A DNA stretch of 64,000 nucleotides. Origin: Fusicatenibacter_A intestinipullorum. Lineage in GTDB: Bacteria; Bacillota; Negativicutes; Acidaminococcales; Acidaminococcaceae. Both the position numbers and the translations under genes were made by a program. The number at the start of each line of letters is the position of its first letter. Within the stretch, counting starts at the first letter, position 1. The notes beneath the pieces were generated by a model, which worked only from the letters and a program-made list of their open reading frames with translations, searched no databases and was not told where the DNA came from. The stretch is from positions 1 to 64,000 of the forward strand of contig DWZP01000004.1 in the NCBI GenBank assembly GCA_019117495.1, written 5' to 3'. This document shows positions 16,978 to 25,022 of this stretch, in pieces.

Positions 16978-18021
16978 ATGAAAAAAGAAATTTTTGGCTT
17001 AACGCCCGAAGAATTGCAGCAGGAGTTTGTGGCAGCAGGTTTGAAAAAATTCCGGGCTTCGCAGGTTTACCAGTGGCTTTATAAAAAATGTGTTTTTAAA
17101 TTTGAGGAGATGCACAATCTTTCCAAGGCTGATATTGCCGTTTTAAATGAAAAATTTACGGTTATGCCTGCCAATATAAATATTTTAACGCGCTGGAAGT
17201 CGTCGGACGGGCTTACGGAAAAGCTGCTGCTTGAATTGCAGGACGGCAATTCCGTGGAAACTGTTTTAATGCACCACGATTACGGTTACAGCATTTGCGT
17301 ATCGAGCCAGGTTGGCTGTGCCATGGCCTGTGCTTTCTGCGCCAGCGGTTTAAACGGCTGCGTGCGTAATTTAACTAGTGCGGAAATTATCATGCAGGTT
17401 TATTTGTTTAATGCCATGATAGCTCCGCAGCAGGTAAGCCGCGTTGTAGTGATGGGCAGCGGCGAGCCGATGCTTAACTATGATGAGGTTACGGGTGCTT
17501 TAAAATTCCTGCACCGTGAGGATGTGGCTTTTATGAGTTACCGTAATATGACTGTTTCTACCTGCGGCATTATACCGGGCATTGAACGGCTGGCAGAAGA
17601 AAATATACCCATTAATCTTGCTGTTTCGTTGCATGCCGTAAAAGATGATGTGCGTACTCAGCTGATGCCTGTTAATAAAGGTTTTCCGTTTCCTTCCGTT
17701 ATTGCTGCCGCGGAAAAATATGCGCGCGCAAGCGGAAGGCAGGTAACTTATGAATATATTTTAATAAAAGATAAAAATGACAGCCCGGAGGATGCACAGC
17801 TTTTAAGTAATTATTTAAAATTTAAGCACGCATCGGTAAATTTAATTCCGGCCAATCCGGTACCGGAAAAAGGTTTTGAACGCCCTCCGGCAAAACGTAT
17901 TGAAGGATTTTTAAGAATTTTACAGAAAAATAAAATTAATGCCACCATCCGCAAGGAGATGGGCAAAGATATTAATGCAGCCTGCGGACAGCTGCGGGCG
18001 AAGTTTAACGATAACAAGTGA
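16978..18021 (+). CDS. rlmN: Dual-specificity RNA methyltransferase RlmN
   Basis: A 347-residue radical SAM enzyme that methylates C2 of A2503 in 23S rRNA and A37 in some tRNAs. The CxxxCxxC cluster motif appears as CAMACAFC near residue 112, followed by GSGEPMLNY and the methyl-carrying Cys region near the C-terminus (NAACGQLRA). A GTG six bases upstream (16972) is in frame, but AAGGAG at 16964-16969 sits at the correct distance from ATG 16978. Confidence 0.96.
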   Translation: MKKEIFGLTPEELQQEFVAAGLKKFRASQVYQWLYKKCVFKFEEMHNLSKADIAVLNEKFTVMPANINILTRWKSSDGLTEKLLLELQDGNSVETVLMHHDYGYSICVSSQVGCAMACAFCASGLNGCVRNLTSAEIIMQVYLFNAMIAPQQVSRVVVMGSGEPMLNYDEVTGALKFLHREDVAFMSYRNMTVSTCGIIPGIERLAEENIPINLAVSLHAVKDDVRTQLMPVNKGFPFPSVIAAAEKYARASGRQVTYEYILIKDKNDSPEDAQLLSNYLKFKHASVNLIPANPVPEKGFERPPAKRIEGFLRILQKNKINATIRKEMGKDINAACGQLRAKFNDNK

Positions 18022-18040
18022 TTTATTCAGGGGGCGCTGT

Positions 18041-18769
18041 ATGATAGCGGTCAGTAAAACTAATACCGGCCTTGTGCGTACTGCTAATGAGGATGCTTTA
18101 TTAACAGACGGACCGGAACTGTTTGCCATCGCTGATGGCATGGGCGGTTATGCCGGCGGTGAAATTGCCAGTGTAGAAACAATTAAAATTTTAAAAGAAG
18201 AAAAAAAGAATTTTGCCGGGCTTACCGGAGAAGCCCTGTGTACGGCTTTAAAAGAAGCTGCGTCCAAAGCTAACAGCCATCTGCGCAGCCTGGTATGCAA
18301 AATGCCTGATTACGAAGGCATGGGCACAACTCTGGTTGCCGTGTATCTGGCAGAAGACAAAAAGGCTTATGCTTTAAATATTGGCGACAGCCGCCTGTAT
18401 TTATGGCGCAATGGCCTGCTTAAGCAGATAACTCAGGACCATTCTTATGTGGCTGAACTTTTAAGCAAGGGCGATATAACAACTGATGAAGCACGCCGCC
18501 ACCCGCAGCGCAATGTAATTTTAAGGGCAGTCGGCGCGGATGAAGGGCTTGATTCAGATGTTTTCAGCTTTGAAACAGAGCCGGGCGACAGGCTGCTTTT
18601 GTGCAGCGACGGACTTTCGGACATGGCTGCCGATGATGAAATTGCTGCCGTTTTGAAGGAAGCAAATACGGAAAAAGCGGCGGCTGCTTTAATTGAACTA
18701 GCGCTTAATAATGGAGGGCGCGATAATGTTTCGGTTATTTTAATAGACTTTTGTGCGGAGGAGATATAA
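18041..18769 (+). CDS. PP2C-type Ser/Thr protein phosphatase (Stp/PrpC)
   Basis: A 242-residue metal-dependent phosphatase that reverses the PASTA kinase encoded next to it. Metal-binding motifs are present: NEDALLTD near residue 18, ADGMGGYAGGE near 34, GDSRLYLWR near 113, SDGLSDM near 189 and GGRDNVSVIL at the end. The frame is open into rlmN (to 17939), but the family start and a GGGGG ribosome binding site at 18030-18034 point to ATG 18041. The kinase starts directly after its stop codon. Confidence 0.94.
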   Translation: MIAVSKTNTGLVRTANEDALLTDGPELFAIADGMGGYAGGEIASVETIKILKEEKKNFAGLTGEALCTALKEAASKANSHLRSLVCKMPDYEGMGTTLVAVYLAEDKKAYALNIGDSRLYLWRNGLLKQITQDHSYVAELLSKGDITTDEARRHPQRNVILRAVGADEGLDSDVFSFETEPGDRLLLCSDGLSDMAADDEIAAVLKEANTEKAAAALIELALNNGGRDNVSVILIDFCAEEI

Positions 18770-20686
18770 ATGAACAACGGAACAATTTTAAAACAACGTT
18801 ATAAAATCCTGCGTCACATTGGTTCAGGCGGAATGGCCGAAGTTTATCTGGCGGAAGATTTGCTGCTTAACAGACAGGTAGCCATAAAAATACTGCGCGA
18901 CCAGTTCAATGATGACAAAACGCTTCTTAACCAGTTTAAGCATGAGGCTCAGTCGGCTGCACGGCTTTCCAGCCCTTCTATCATAAATATTTTTGATGTT
19001 TGCGAAGAAGAAGGCAAGTCTTTTATCGTTATGGAATATGTGGAAGGCAAAACCTTAAAAGATCTGCTTGAAGAAAAAGGAAGGCTTTCGCCTTATAAGG
19101 CTGTTTGTATTGCCGAAGATATTGCAGCGGGTTTAAGCCATGCGCACAGGCGCAATATTATTCATTGCGATATTAAGCCGCACAATATTTTAATAACAGA
19201 AAACATGCACCCCAAAATTGCTGATTTCGGCATTGCCAGAATGATAAGCAATATGACGATGGTGTATACCAATTCGGTAATTGGCTCGGTGCATTATTTA
19301 TCTCCGGAGCAGGCAAGCGGAAAGCCTGTAACTGCCCAGAGCGATATTTATTCCTTGGGTATTGTGCTTTACGAAATGCTTACGGGGCATGTGCCGTTTG
19401 ACGGCAATACGGCAGTTGCCGTTGCTATGATGCATGTTGAAAAAACGCCGCCGCCGCTCAGCACTTACGTTGACGGGCTGCCGGTATGTTTGCAGCATGT
19501 AATAGATAAAGCGCTTGCCAAGGATTTAACCAAGCGTTATGCCAGCGCGGAAGAAATGCGCCAGGACTTAAATTCCATTAAAAATAAAATGGAGAAAAAC
19601 GGCGAAGCAGAGGATTACACCGAAGCAGACAGCTTTGCTGACGAAGTTAAAGAAAAATCTGCTTTGGTTACAGATGAAACGGAAGTTCCGGAAGAAACCA
19701 TTGTAATGACGGTCCCTGCCGCTCCTGCAAAACCGAAAGCTAAAAAAAGCTGGCTGCAAAAAATGAAAGAAACCCAGCTTACACAGCATCAGCAAATTAT
19801 GCTTGCGGCTGTGGTAGTGGTTTTATCGGCAGTATTTCTGCTTATAGGCAACGTGTTTAGCCGTGAAACTGTAAAAGTGCCGGATGTAACCGGCAAAACC
19901 GTTGTTGAAGCGCAGCAGATACTGGAAAATGCAGGGTTCAGTATAACCCTGAAGGAAGCCTACGACGACAAAGTAACACCGGGGCTTGTGCTTGAGCAGG
20001 ACCCTGCCGGGAATGAAATGCGCAAGGAAGGGAGCGCCGTTTATTTAACTGTAAGCAAGGGTATTGAAATGGTGGAAGTGCCAAACCTTGCAGGTAAAAA
20101 TCTTGCCGACGCACGCAAGATGATAGAACGCAAAGAACTGACGCTTGGCAAAGTAGAAACAGTTTTCCGCGAAGACGGCAGCGGGCTTGTTATTGAACAA
20201 ACCCCTAAAGCTAACGAAAAAATACGCCATGGCGAAAAAGTAAATCTTGTAATTTCAGAAAAACCGAAAGAAGTTACCATTCCTTCCGTAGTTGGCAAAG
20301 CATCAGGCGAAGCCATGACGGCACTTGAAAAACTCGGTTTTAAAAACATTACCGCACAAAGCGTGGGCAGCAAAAAAGTTGCCGGTACTGTTTTGAGCAT
20401 TACGCCTAAAGAAGGCAGCAAGGTTTTGAACAGCACTGATGTTGTGCTGCGTGTTTCTGACGGCGTAGGTACGGTATCTCAGAATAAATATGCCGAATTT
20501 GTAGTGCCTGACGGAGCGAAAAAACAAAAAGTAAAAATCGTTGTAGTTGACGATGACGGTGAAAAAGTAGTTTATGAAGGCACCAAACGTGAAGGCGTGC
20601 GCATACGCCAGAAAGTTGAAGTAAGCGGCAGTGCCGTAGCAAGATTCTATTGTGACAATAAACTGATAGAGGAGAAACAGCTTTGA
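18770..20686 (+). CDS. prkC: PASTA-domain Ser/Thr protein kinase (PrkC/Stk family)
   Basis: A 638-residue membrane kinase sensing cell-wall fragments in its family. The kinase domain covers about residues 10-270 (glycine loop GSGGMAEVYLAE, DFGIARM, SPEQASG). A linker with acidic patches, a membrane helix (about 343-363) and three PASTA domains follow (starting near 366, 435 and 503), then a C-terminal extension. The catalytic loop reads IIHCDIKPHNIL, so Cys replaces the usual Arg of HRD (residue 133). Together with the phosphatase upstream it forms the standard Stk/Stp pair controlling growth and cell-wall synthesis. Confidence 0.95.
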   Translation: MNNGTILKQRYKILRHIGSGGMAEVYLAEDLLLNRQVAIKILRDQFNDDKTLLNQFKHEAQSAARLSSPSIINIFDVCEEEGKSFIVMEYVEGKTLKDLLEEKGRLSPYKAVCIAEDIAAGLSHAHRRNIIHCDIKPHNILITENMHPKIADFGIARMISNMTMVYTNSVIGSVHYLSPEQASGKPVTAQSDIYSLGIVLYEMLTGHVPFDGNTAVAVAMMHVEKTPPPLSTYVDGLPVCLQHVIDKALAKDLTKRYASAEEMRQDLNSIKNKMEKNGEAEDYTEADSFADEVKEKSALVTDETEVPEETIVMTVPAAPAKPKAKKSWLQKMKETQLTQHQQIMLAAVVVVLSAVFLLIGNVFSRETVKVPDVTGKTVVEAQQILENAGFSITLKEAYDDKVTPGLVLEQDPAGNEMRKEGSAVYLTVSKGIEMVEVPNLAGKNLADARKMIERKELTLGKVETVFREDGSGLVIEQTPKANEKIRHGEKVNLVISEKPKEVTIPSVVGKASGEAMTALEKLGFKNITAQSVGSKKVAGTVLSITPKEGSKVLNSTDVVLRVSDGVGTVSQNKYAEFVVPDGAKKQKVKIVVVDDDGEKVVYEGTKREGVRIRQKVEVSGSAVARFYCDNKLIEEKQL

Positions 20687-21567
20687 CAGCAGGCCGCATT
20701 ATAAAAAATTTTAACGGGTATTATTATGTAGAAACTCCTGATAAAGAAATTGTTACCTGTAAAATAAAAGGCAAAATGAAGCAGGTGCGTTTTTCCGCCG
20801 TTACGGGAGATATGGTTGAGTTTGAGAAAAATCCTGACGGCGAAAGCATGATTAAAACTATTTTGCCGCGCCGCAATTTTATGGAACGGCCGGCAATGGC
20901 TAACCTTGACTGCATTGTAATAGCTTTTGCCTGCGCAGACCCGGATTTCAGCTGTCTGCTGGCAGATAAAATGCTGGCGTTTGCCGAACGTGCCGGTATT
21001 GAAGCCGTTTTATGCCTTAATAAAACAGACCTTGTAAGTGAAGCGCAGCTTGAAGAAATTGCCGGAGTTTACCGTAAGGCAGGCTATACTATTTTTACTG
21101 TGTCAACTTTTAACGGAACCGGGCTTGAAGCACTGAAAGAATATTTAAACGGTAAAATCAGCGCATTTGCCGGGCCTTCCGGTGTCGGTAAATCATCCAT
21201 GCTTAATGCCCTGCAGCCCGGCATAGCATTGCAGACAGGCAAGGTAAGTGAAAAAATCGGGCGCGGGCGGCATACAACTCGTTATGCCCAGCTTCTGCCG
21301 TTTAACGGCGGCTACCTTGCCGATACACCCGGTTTTGGCAATTTGCTGGCCGAAAATATCGACGCACGCGAACTTTATAAGTATTTCCGTGAATTTAAGC
21401 ATTTTGAGCACGGCTGCAAATTTGTTCCGTGCACACATACTCATGAACCGGTCTGCGGCGTAAAAAATGCGGTAGAAGAAGGTAAAATTGCCGCAAGCCG
21501 TTATGAATCTTATCTTGCAATTTTAGACGAAATAAAATTACTGAAAGAAAAGAGTGGTAAAAGATGA
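20683..21567 (+). CDS. rsgA: Small ribosomal subunit biogenesis GTPase RsgA
   Basis: A 294-residue circularly permuted GTPase that checks late 30S assembly. After an OB-fold (residues 1-65) the motifs run in permuted order: NKTDLV (G4), then GPSGVGKSSMLNAL (G1), GRGRHTTR (G2) and DTPGFGNL (G3). A C-terminal zinc site reads CKFVPCTHTHEPVC. The start is TTG at 20683, overlapping the kinase stop by four bases (TTGA). rsgA and rpe after prkC is a conserved Firmicute order. Confidence 0.96.
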   Translation: MTAGRIIKNFNGYYYVETPDKEIVTCKIKGKMKQVRFSAVTGDMVEFEKNPDGESMIKTILPRRNFMERPAMANLDCIVIAFACADPDFSCLLADKMLAFAERAGIEAVLCLNKTDLVSEAQLEEIAGVYRKAGYTIFTVSTFNGTGLEALKEYLNGKISAFAGPSGVGKSSMLNALQPGIALQTGKVSEKIGRGRHTTRYAQLLPFNGGYLADTPGFGNLLAENIDARELYKYFREFKHFEHGCKFVPCTHTHEPVCGVKNAVEEGKIAASRYESYLAILDEIKLLKEKSGKR

Positions 21568-22208
21568 TTAAAATAGCACCATCTATCTTATCTGCTGATT
21601 TTGCCTTTTTGGCGGACGAAATTAAAAAAATCGAAAAAGCCGGTGCAGATTGGGTTCATATCGACGTTATGGACGGCAACTTTGTGCCTAACCTTACTTT
21701 TGGCGCTCCAGTTGTAACCAAAATACGTAAAGTAACGGATATGTTTTTTGACTGCCATTTAATGGTAGAACACCCGGAAACATATATTGATGATTTTGCC
21801 AAAGCAGGTGCGGATATGATTGTTGTTCATGCAGAAGCAACCAAGCATTTGCACCGCTGCCTGCAATATATTAAAAGCAAGGGCGTAAAGGCCGGTGTGG
21901 CAATTAACCCTGCAACGCCGCTCTGCATGGTGCAGGAGGTTTTGGGTGATGCCGATATGGTGCTTTTAATGACGGTAAACCCCGGCTTTGGCGGACAGAA
22001 ATTTATAGAAAGCGTTGTGCCGAAAATTGCGGCGCTGCGTAAAATGATTGATGAAAAAGGCCTGGCATGTGATATACAGGTTGACGGCGGCATTAATGCC
22101 GAAACCAGCAAAATTGTACGCGAAGCCGGTGCCAATATTCTGGTTGCAGGCAGCTACGTTTACGGTGCGGAAGATACTGCCGCAGCAATTGCAAGCTTGA
22201 AAGCATAA
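21564..22208 (+). CDS. rpe: Ribulose-phosphate 3-epimerase
   Basis: A 214-residue TIM-barrel enzyme of the pentose phosphate pathway interconverting ribulose 5-phosphate and xylulose 5-phosphate. Motifs are IAPSILSADFAFL, WVHIDVMDGNFVPN (metal His and Asp), DCHLMVEHPE, MTVNPGFGGQ and the second catalytic Asp in QVDGGIN. It overlaps rsgA by four bases (ATGA). Length is typical. Confidence 0.97.
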   Translation: MIKIAPSILSADFAFLADEIKKIEKAGADWVHIDVMDGNFVPNLTFGAPVVTKIRKVTDMFFDCHLMVEHPETYIDDFAKAGADMIVVHAEATKHLHRCLQYIKSKGVKAGVAINPATPLCMVQEVLGDADMVLLMTVNPGFGGQKFIESVVPKIAALRKMIDEKGLACDIQVDGGINAETSKIVREAGANILVAGSYVYGAEDTAAAIASLKA

Positions 22209-22253
22209 AATGTTTTAAATTCAGATATATTCAGATTAGAGGAGGAAAAAAGA

Positions 22254-22712
22254 ATGCTCGAAGCAGGAATGAAAGCGCCTGATTTTACTTTGGAAGATAA
22301 AGAGGGCAATTTGGTATCGCTGCACGACTTTGCAGGCAAAAAAGTAGTTGTATATTTTTACCCGAAAGATTCTACGCCGGGCTGTACACGCCAGGCCTGC
22401 GCTTTCCGCAACAATTATGGCGAATATAAAAATCTTGGCGTGGAAGTTATCGGCATCAGCAAAGATAGCGTAAAATCGCACAGCAATTTTGCAGCCAAAC
22501 AGGAACTGCCTTTTATTTTGTTAAGCGACCCGGAGCGTAAAGCCATTGAGGCTTTCGGCGTATGGCAGGAAAAGAAAATGTACGGCAAAGTAAGCATGGG
22601 CGTTGTGCGCAGTACTTTTGTAATTGATGAAAACGGCGTTGTTGAAAAAGTTTATCCGAAAGCAAAGCCCGATACCAATGCCGAAGAAATTCTGGCATAT
22701 TTAAAAGGCTGA
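22254..22712 (+). CDS. bcp: Peroxiredoxin, Bcp/PrxQ type
   Basis: A 152-residue thiol peroxidase that reduces hydrogen peroxide and organic peroxides. The peroxidatic Cys is in YPKDSTPGCTRQACAFRN, with a second Cys five residues later as in the atypical two-Cys PrxQ group. A good ribosome binding site (GAGGAGG) precedes the ATG. It is the last gene before the rimP promoter. In this organism it fits alongside PerR and rubrerythrin as oxygen defence. Confidence 0.94.
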   Translation: MLEAGMKAPDFTLEDKEGNLVSLHDFAGKKVVVYFYPKDSTPGCTRQACAFRNNYGEYKNLGVEVIGISKDSVKSHSNFAAKQELPFILLSDPERKAIEAFGVWQEKKMYGKVSMGVVRSTFVIDENGVVEKVYPKAKPDTNAEEILAYLKG

Positions 22713-22748
22713 TTTGTTAATTTTAATGTTTAAAATGATACAAATAAC

Positions 22749-22777
22749 TTGTCTTTAAAGGCATATAATGGTATAAT
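22749..22777 (+). promoter_or_regulatory. Promoter of the rimP-nusA-infB operon
   Basis: TTGTCT (22749-22754), a 17-base spacer and TATAAT (22772-22777). A second TATAAT at 22764-22769 is badly spaced from this -35 element. Confidence 0.6.
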
Positions 22778-22804
22778 ATATTAAGAAAAATTATGACTTC
22801 TTTT

Positions 22805-22833
22805 GAGAGAGTGGGTATTTTACCCGCTCTTTC
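22805..22833 (+). promoter_or_regulatory. 5' leader hairpin of the rimP operon
   Basis: GAGAGAGTGGGT (22805-22816) faces ACCCGCTCTTTC (22822-22833) across a short T-rich loop, followed by a pyrimidine-rich stretch. It lies in the untranslated leader about 30 bases before rimP. A similar hairpin before rimP is common in Firmicutes from memory. It could be an attenuator or an RNA stabiliser. Confidence 0.5.
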
Positions 22834-22868
22834 CTCTTATTAGGGTTAAGAAAAAGCGGAGGTGAATT

Positions 22869-23345
22869 ATGCAGAGTGCAGAGATTGAAAAACTGGTAAG
22901 CGGCATGGCCGAAGAAATTTTGCAGGGAACAGATATTTCGCTGGTTGATGTTGAATATGTGCGTGAAAAAGATTGGTATCTGCGTATTTATATTGATAAA
23001 CCGGGCGGCATCGAGATTGATGACTGCCAGATGGTAAGTGAAAAGCTGACGGAAATTTTGGACGCGCGTGACCCTATCAGGGATAAATATTATCTGGAAG
23101 TTTCTTCACCGGGTATTGACCGTCCGCTTAAAAAAGACAAGGATTTTGAAAGTTTCTACGGCAAAAAAGTGGATATTAAATTTTTTGCGCCTTGGGAAAA
23201 GAACAAAGAAATAGTTGCAGTTCTGACAGCGCATGATGAAAATACCATCAGCGCCAAACCTGTTCTTAAAGGACGCGAAAGCAAGAATCCGGTTGTATTT
23301 GAAAGAAAAACGATTGCCATGATCAGGCCGCACATAGATTTTTAA
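22869..23345 (+). CDS. rimP: Ribosome maturation factor RimP
   Basis: A 158-residue factor needed for 30S subunit maturation. The sequence shows LVDVEYVREKDWYLRIYID, then IDDCQMVSEKLTEILD, and YYLEVSSPGIDRPLKKDKDF, all family landmarks. It is the first gene of the classical rimP-nusA-ylxR-L7Ae-infB operon and has GGAGG before the ATG. nusA follows after 21 bases. Confidence 0.96.
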   Translation: MQSAEIEKLVSGMAEEILQGTDISLVDVEYVREKDWYLRIYIDKPGGIEIDDCQMVSEKLTEILDARDPIRDKYYLEVSSPGIDRPLKKDKDFESFYGKKVDIKFFAPWEKNKEIVAVLTAHDENTISAKPVLKGRESKNPVVFERKTIAMIRPHIDF

Positions 23346-23366
23346 GGTTTAGGGGGAGTAAGAAAA

Positions 23367-24452
23367 GTGAACGCAGATTTTATTATGGCCGTGCAGGAAT
23401 TAGGCAAGGAAAAAGGTATTGAGCCTTCTATTTTGTTTGAAGCTGTTGAAGAAGCATTGGTAACTGCTTATAAAAAGAATTTTGGCAGCAATCAGAATGT
23501 ACGTGTTGATTTAAACAGAACCAGCGGCGAGCTGCATGTATATGCACAAAAGCATGTAGTTGAAACCGCTGAAGACAGTGCTAATGAAATTACTCTGGAA
23601 GATGCACGTAAAATTGACCCGCGTTATGAACTTGACGATATTGTGGAAATCGAAGTAACGCCGAAAAACTTTGGCCGCATTGCCGCACAGAACGCAAAAC
23701 AGGTTGTTGTTCAGCGTATCCGCGAAGCAGAGCGCGGCATGGTGTTTGAAAAATATTATAACCGTGAAAACGACATTGTTACCGGCGTTATTCAGCGTAT
23801 GGAAAACAGAAATGTTTACATTGATTTGGGCAAAGCAGAAGCTGTTTTAACGGTTGGCGAGCAGATTCCCGGTGAAATTTACGAATACCATGACAGAATG
23901 AAAACCTATATTTTAGAGGTACGCAAAACAAGCAAGGGCCCGCAGATTATGGTTTCCAGAACCCATCCCGGCCTTTTGAAACGTTTGTTTGAACTGGAAG
24001 TTCCGGAAATTCATGACGGTTTGGTGGAAATTAAATCTGTTGCACGCGAACCGGGCATGCGTTCCAAAATTGCAGTTTACACCAAAGATGAAAACATCGA
24101 CCCGGTAGGCGCCTGCGTAGGACAGAAAGGTATGCGTGTACAGGCTATCGTAAACGAACTGCGCGGCGAAAAGATTGATATTGTAAAATACAGCGATGAC
24201 CCCGCTCAGTATGTTGCCAACGCATTATCTCCTGCCAAGGTTGTAAGCACGGAAATTCTGGAAAGTGAAAAAATCTGCCGTGTAGTTGTGCCCGATTACC
24301 AGCTTTCTCTTGCCATTGGCAAAGAAGGGCAGAATGCACGCCTGGCAGCAAAACTTACCGGCTGGAAAATTGATATAAAGAGCGAAACCCAGAGCAAGGA
24401 AGAGCCTTTTGAAAGCGCCGGGGGTGAAGCTGATGAAACAGCAGAAGATTAA
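23367..24452 (+). CDS. nusA: Transcription termination/antitermination factor NusA
   Basis: A 361-residue RNA polymerase-associated factor controlling pausing, termination and antitermination. The N-terminal polymerase-binding domain (1-125) is followed by an S1 domain (about 130-200), KH1 (CVGQKGMRVQAIVNELRGE) and KH2 (AIGKEGQNARLAAKLTGW). The acidic repeats found in E. coli NusA are missing, as usual in Firmicutes. The start is GTG at 23367 after AGGGGGAG. Its end overlaps the next gene. Confidence 0.96.
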   Translation: MNADFIMAVQELGKEKGIEPSILFEAVEEALVTAYKKNFGSNQNVRVDLNRTSGELHVYAQKHVVETAEDSANEITLEDARKIDPRYELDDIVEIEVTPKNFGRIAAQNAKQVVVQRIREAERGMVFEKYYNRENDIVTGVIQRMENRNVYIDLGKAEAVLTVGEQIPGEIYEYHDRMKTYILEVRKTSKGPQIMVSRTHPGLLKRLFELEVPEIHDGLVEIKSVAREPGMRSKIAVYTKDENIDPVGACVGQKGMRVQAIVNELRGEKIDIVKYSDDPAQYVANALSPAKVVSTEILESEKICRVVVPDYQLSLAIGKEGQNARLAAKLTGWKIDIKSETQSKEEPFESAGGEADETAED

Positions 24453-24711
24453 AAAAGTGCCGCAGCGCAAATGTGTCGGCTGTGGTGAAATGAAAGACAA
24501 GAAATCACTGCTGCGCATTGTACGTTCTCCGGAAGGTGAAATATCGCTTGATTTAACAGGCAAAAAATCCGGGCGCGGAGCTTATGTCTGCCGCAGCCGG
24601 GAATGCATAAAAAAAGCCGTTAAGGAAAAACGCCTGGAACGTGCTTTGGAAAAACCCGTAACGGAAGAAGTTTATGCAAAACTGCTGGAGGATTTGCCAG
24701 ATGGACAATAG
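24433..24711 (+). CDS. rnpM: YlxR/RnpM-family RNA-binding protein
   Basis: A 92-residue YlxR-type protein. The motif RKCVGCGEMKDKKSLLRIV and later GRGAYVCRSRECIKKA are typical. The Bacillus subtilis homologue is reported to modulate RNase P. The frame stays open upstream to 24409, but GGGGGTGA at 24420-24427 and the family N-terminus support ATG 24433; GTG 24424 is possible. It overlaps nusA by 20 bases and the next gene by 11. Confidence 0.9.
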   Translation: MKQQKIKKVPQRKCVGCGEMKDKKSLLRIVRSPEGEISLDLTGKKSGRGAYVCRSRECIKKAVKEKRLERALEKPVTEEVYAKLLEDLPDGQ

Positions 24712-25006
24712 ACAGGTAGCTTTTGCATTGGGACTGGCGCAAAAGGCAGGTAAAGTTGCAGCGGGTGATTTTGCGGTACGCAGCGCTTTAAACGGCGGCA
24801 AGGCAAAACTGATGCTGATTGCTTCTGATGCGGCGGAAACATCCCGCAGGGAACTGGAATACCTTGCAAAGTCGGCTGGTGTTAATATTATTACAGGGCC
24901 TTCGCGTGCGGAAATAGGTTCGGCTATAGGTAAATCCCCGCGTACGGCCGTTGTAATTACGGATAATAATTTTGCAGCAATGATACAGAAAAAGTGCCAC
25001 GATTAA
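24701..25006 (+). CDS. rplGA: L7Ae-family ribosomal protein (YlxQ)
   Basis: A 101-residue L7Ae/L30e-fold RNA-binding protein, known as YlxQ or RplGA, expected to bind kink-turn RNA. Visible features are FALGLAQKAGKVAAGDFAV and LMLIASDAAETSRRELE. The frame is open to 24674, but GGAGG at 24687-24691 supports ATG 24701, which overlaps rnpM. Its exact role is unknown even in model species. Its place before infB is conserved. Confidence 0.9.
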   Translation: MDNRQVAFALGLAQKAGKVAAGDFAVRSALNGGKAKLMLIASDAAETSRRELEYLAKSAGVNIITGPSRAEIGSAIGKSPRTAVVITDNNFAAMIQKKCHD

Positions 25007-25022
25007 GTTTGGAGGTGGATGA

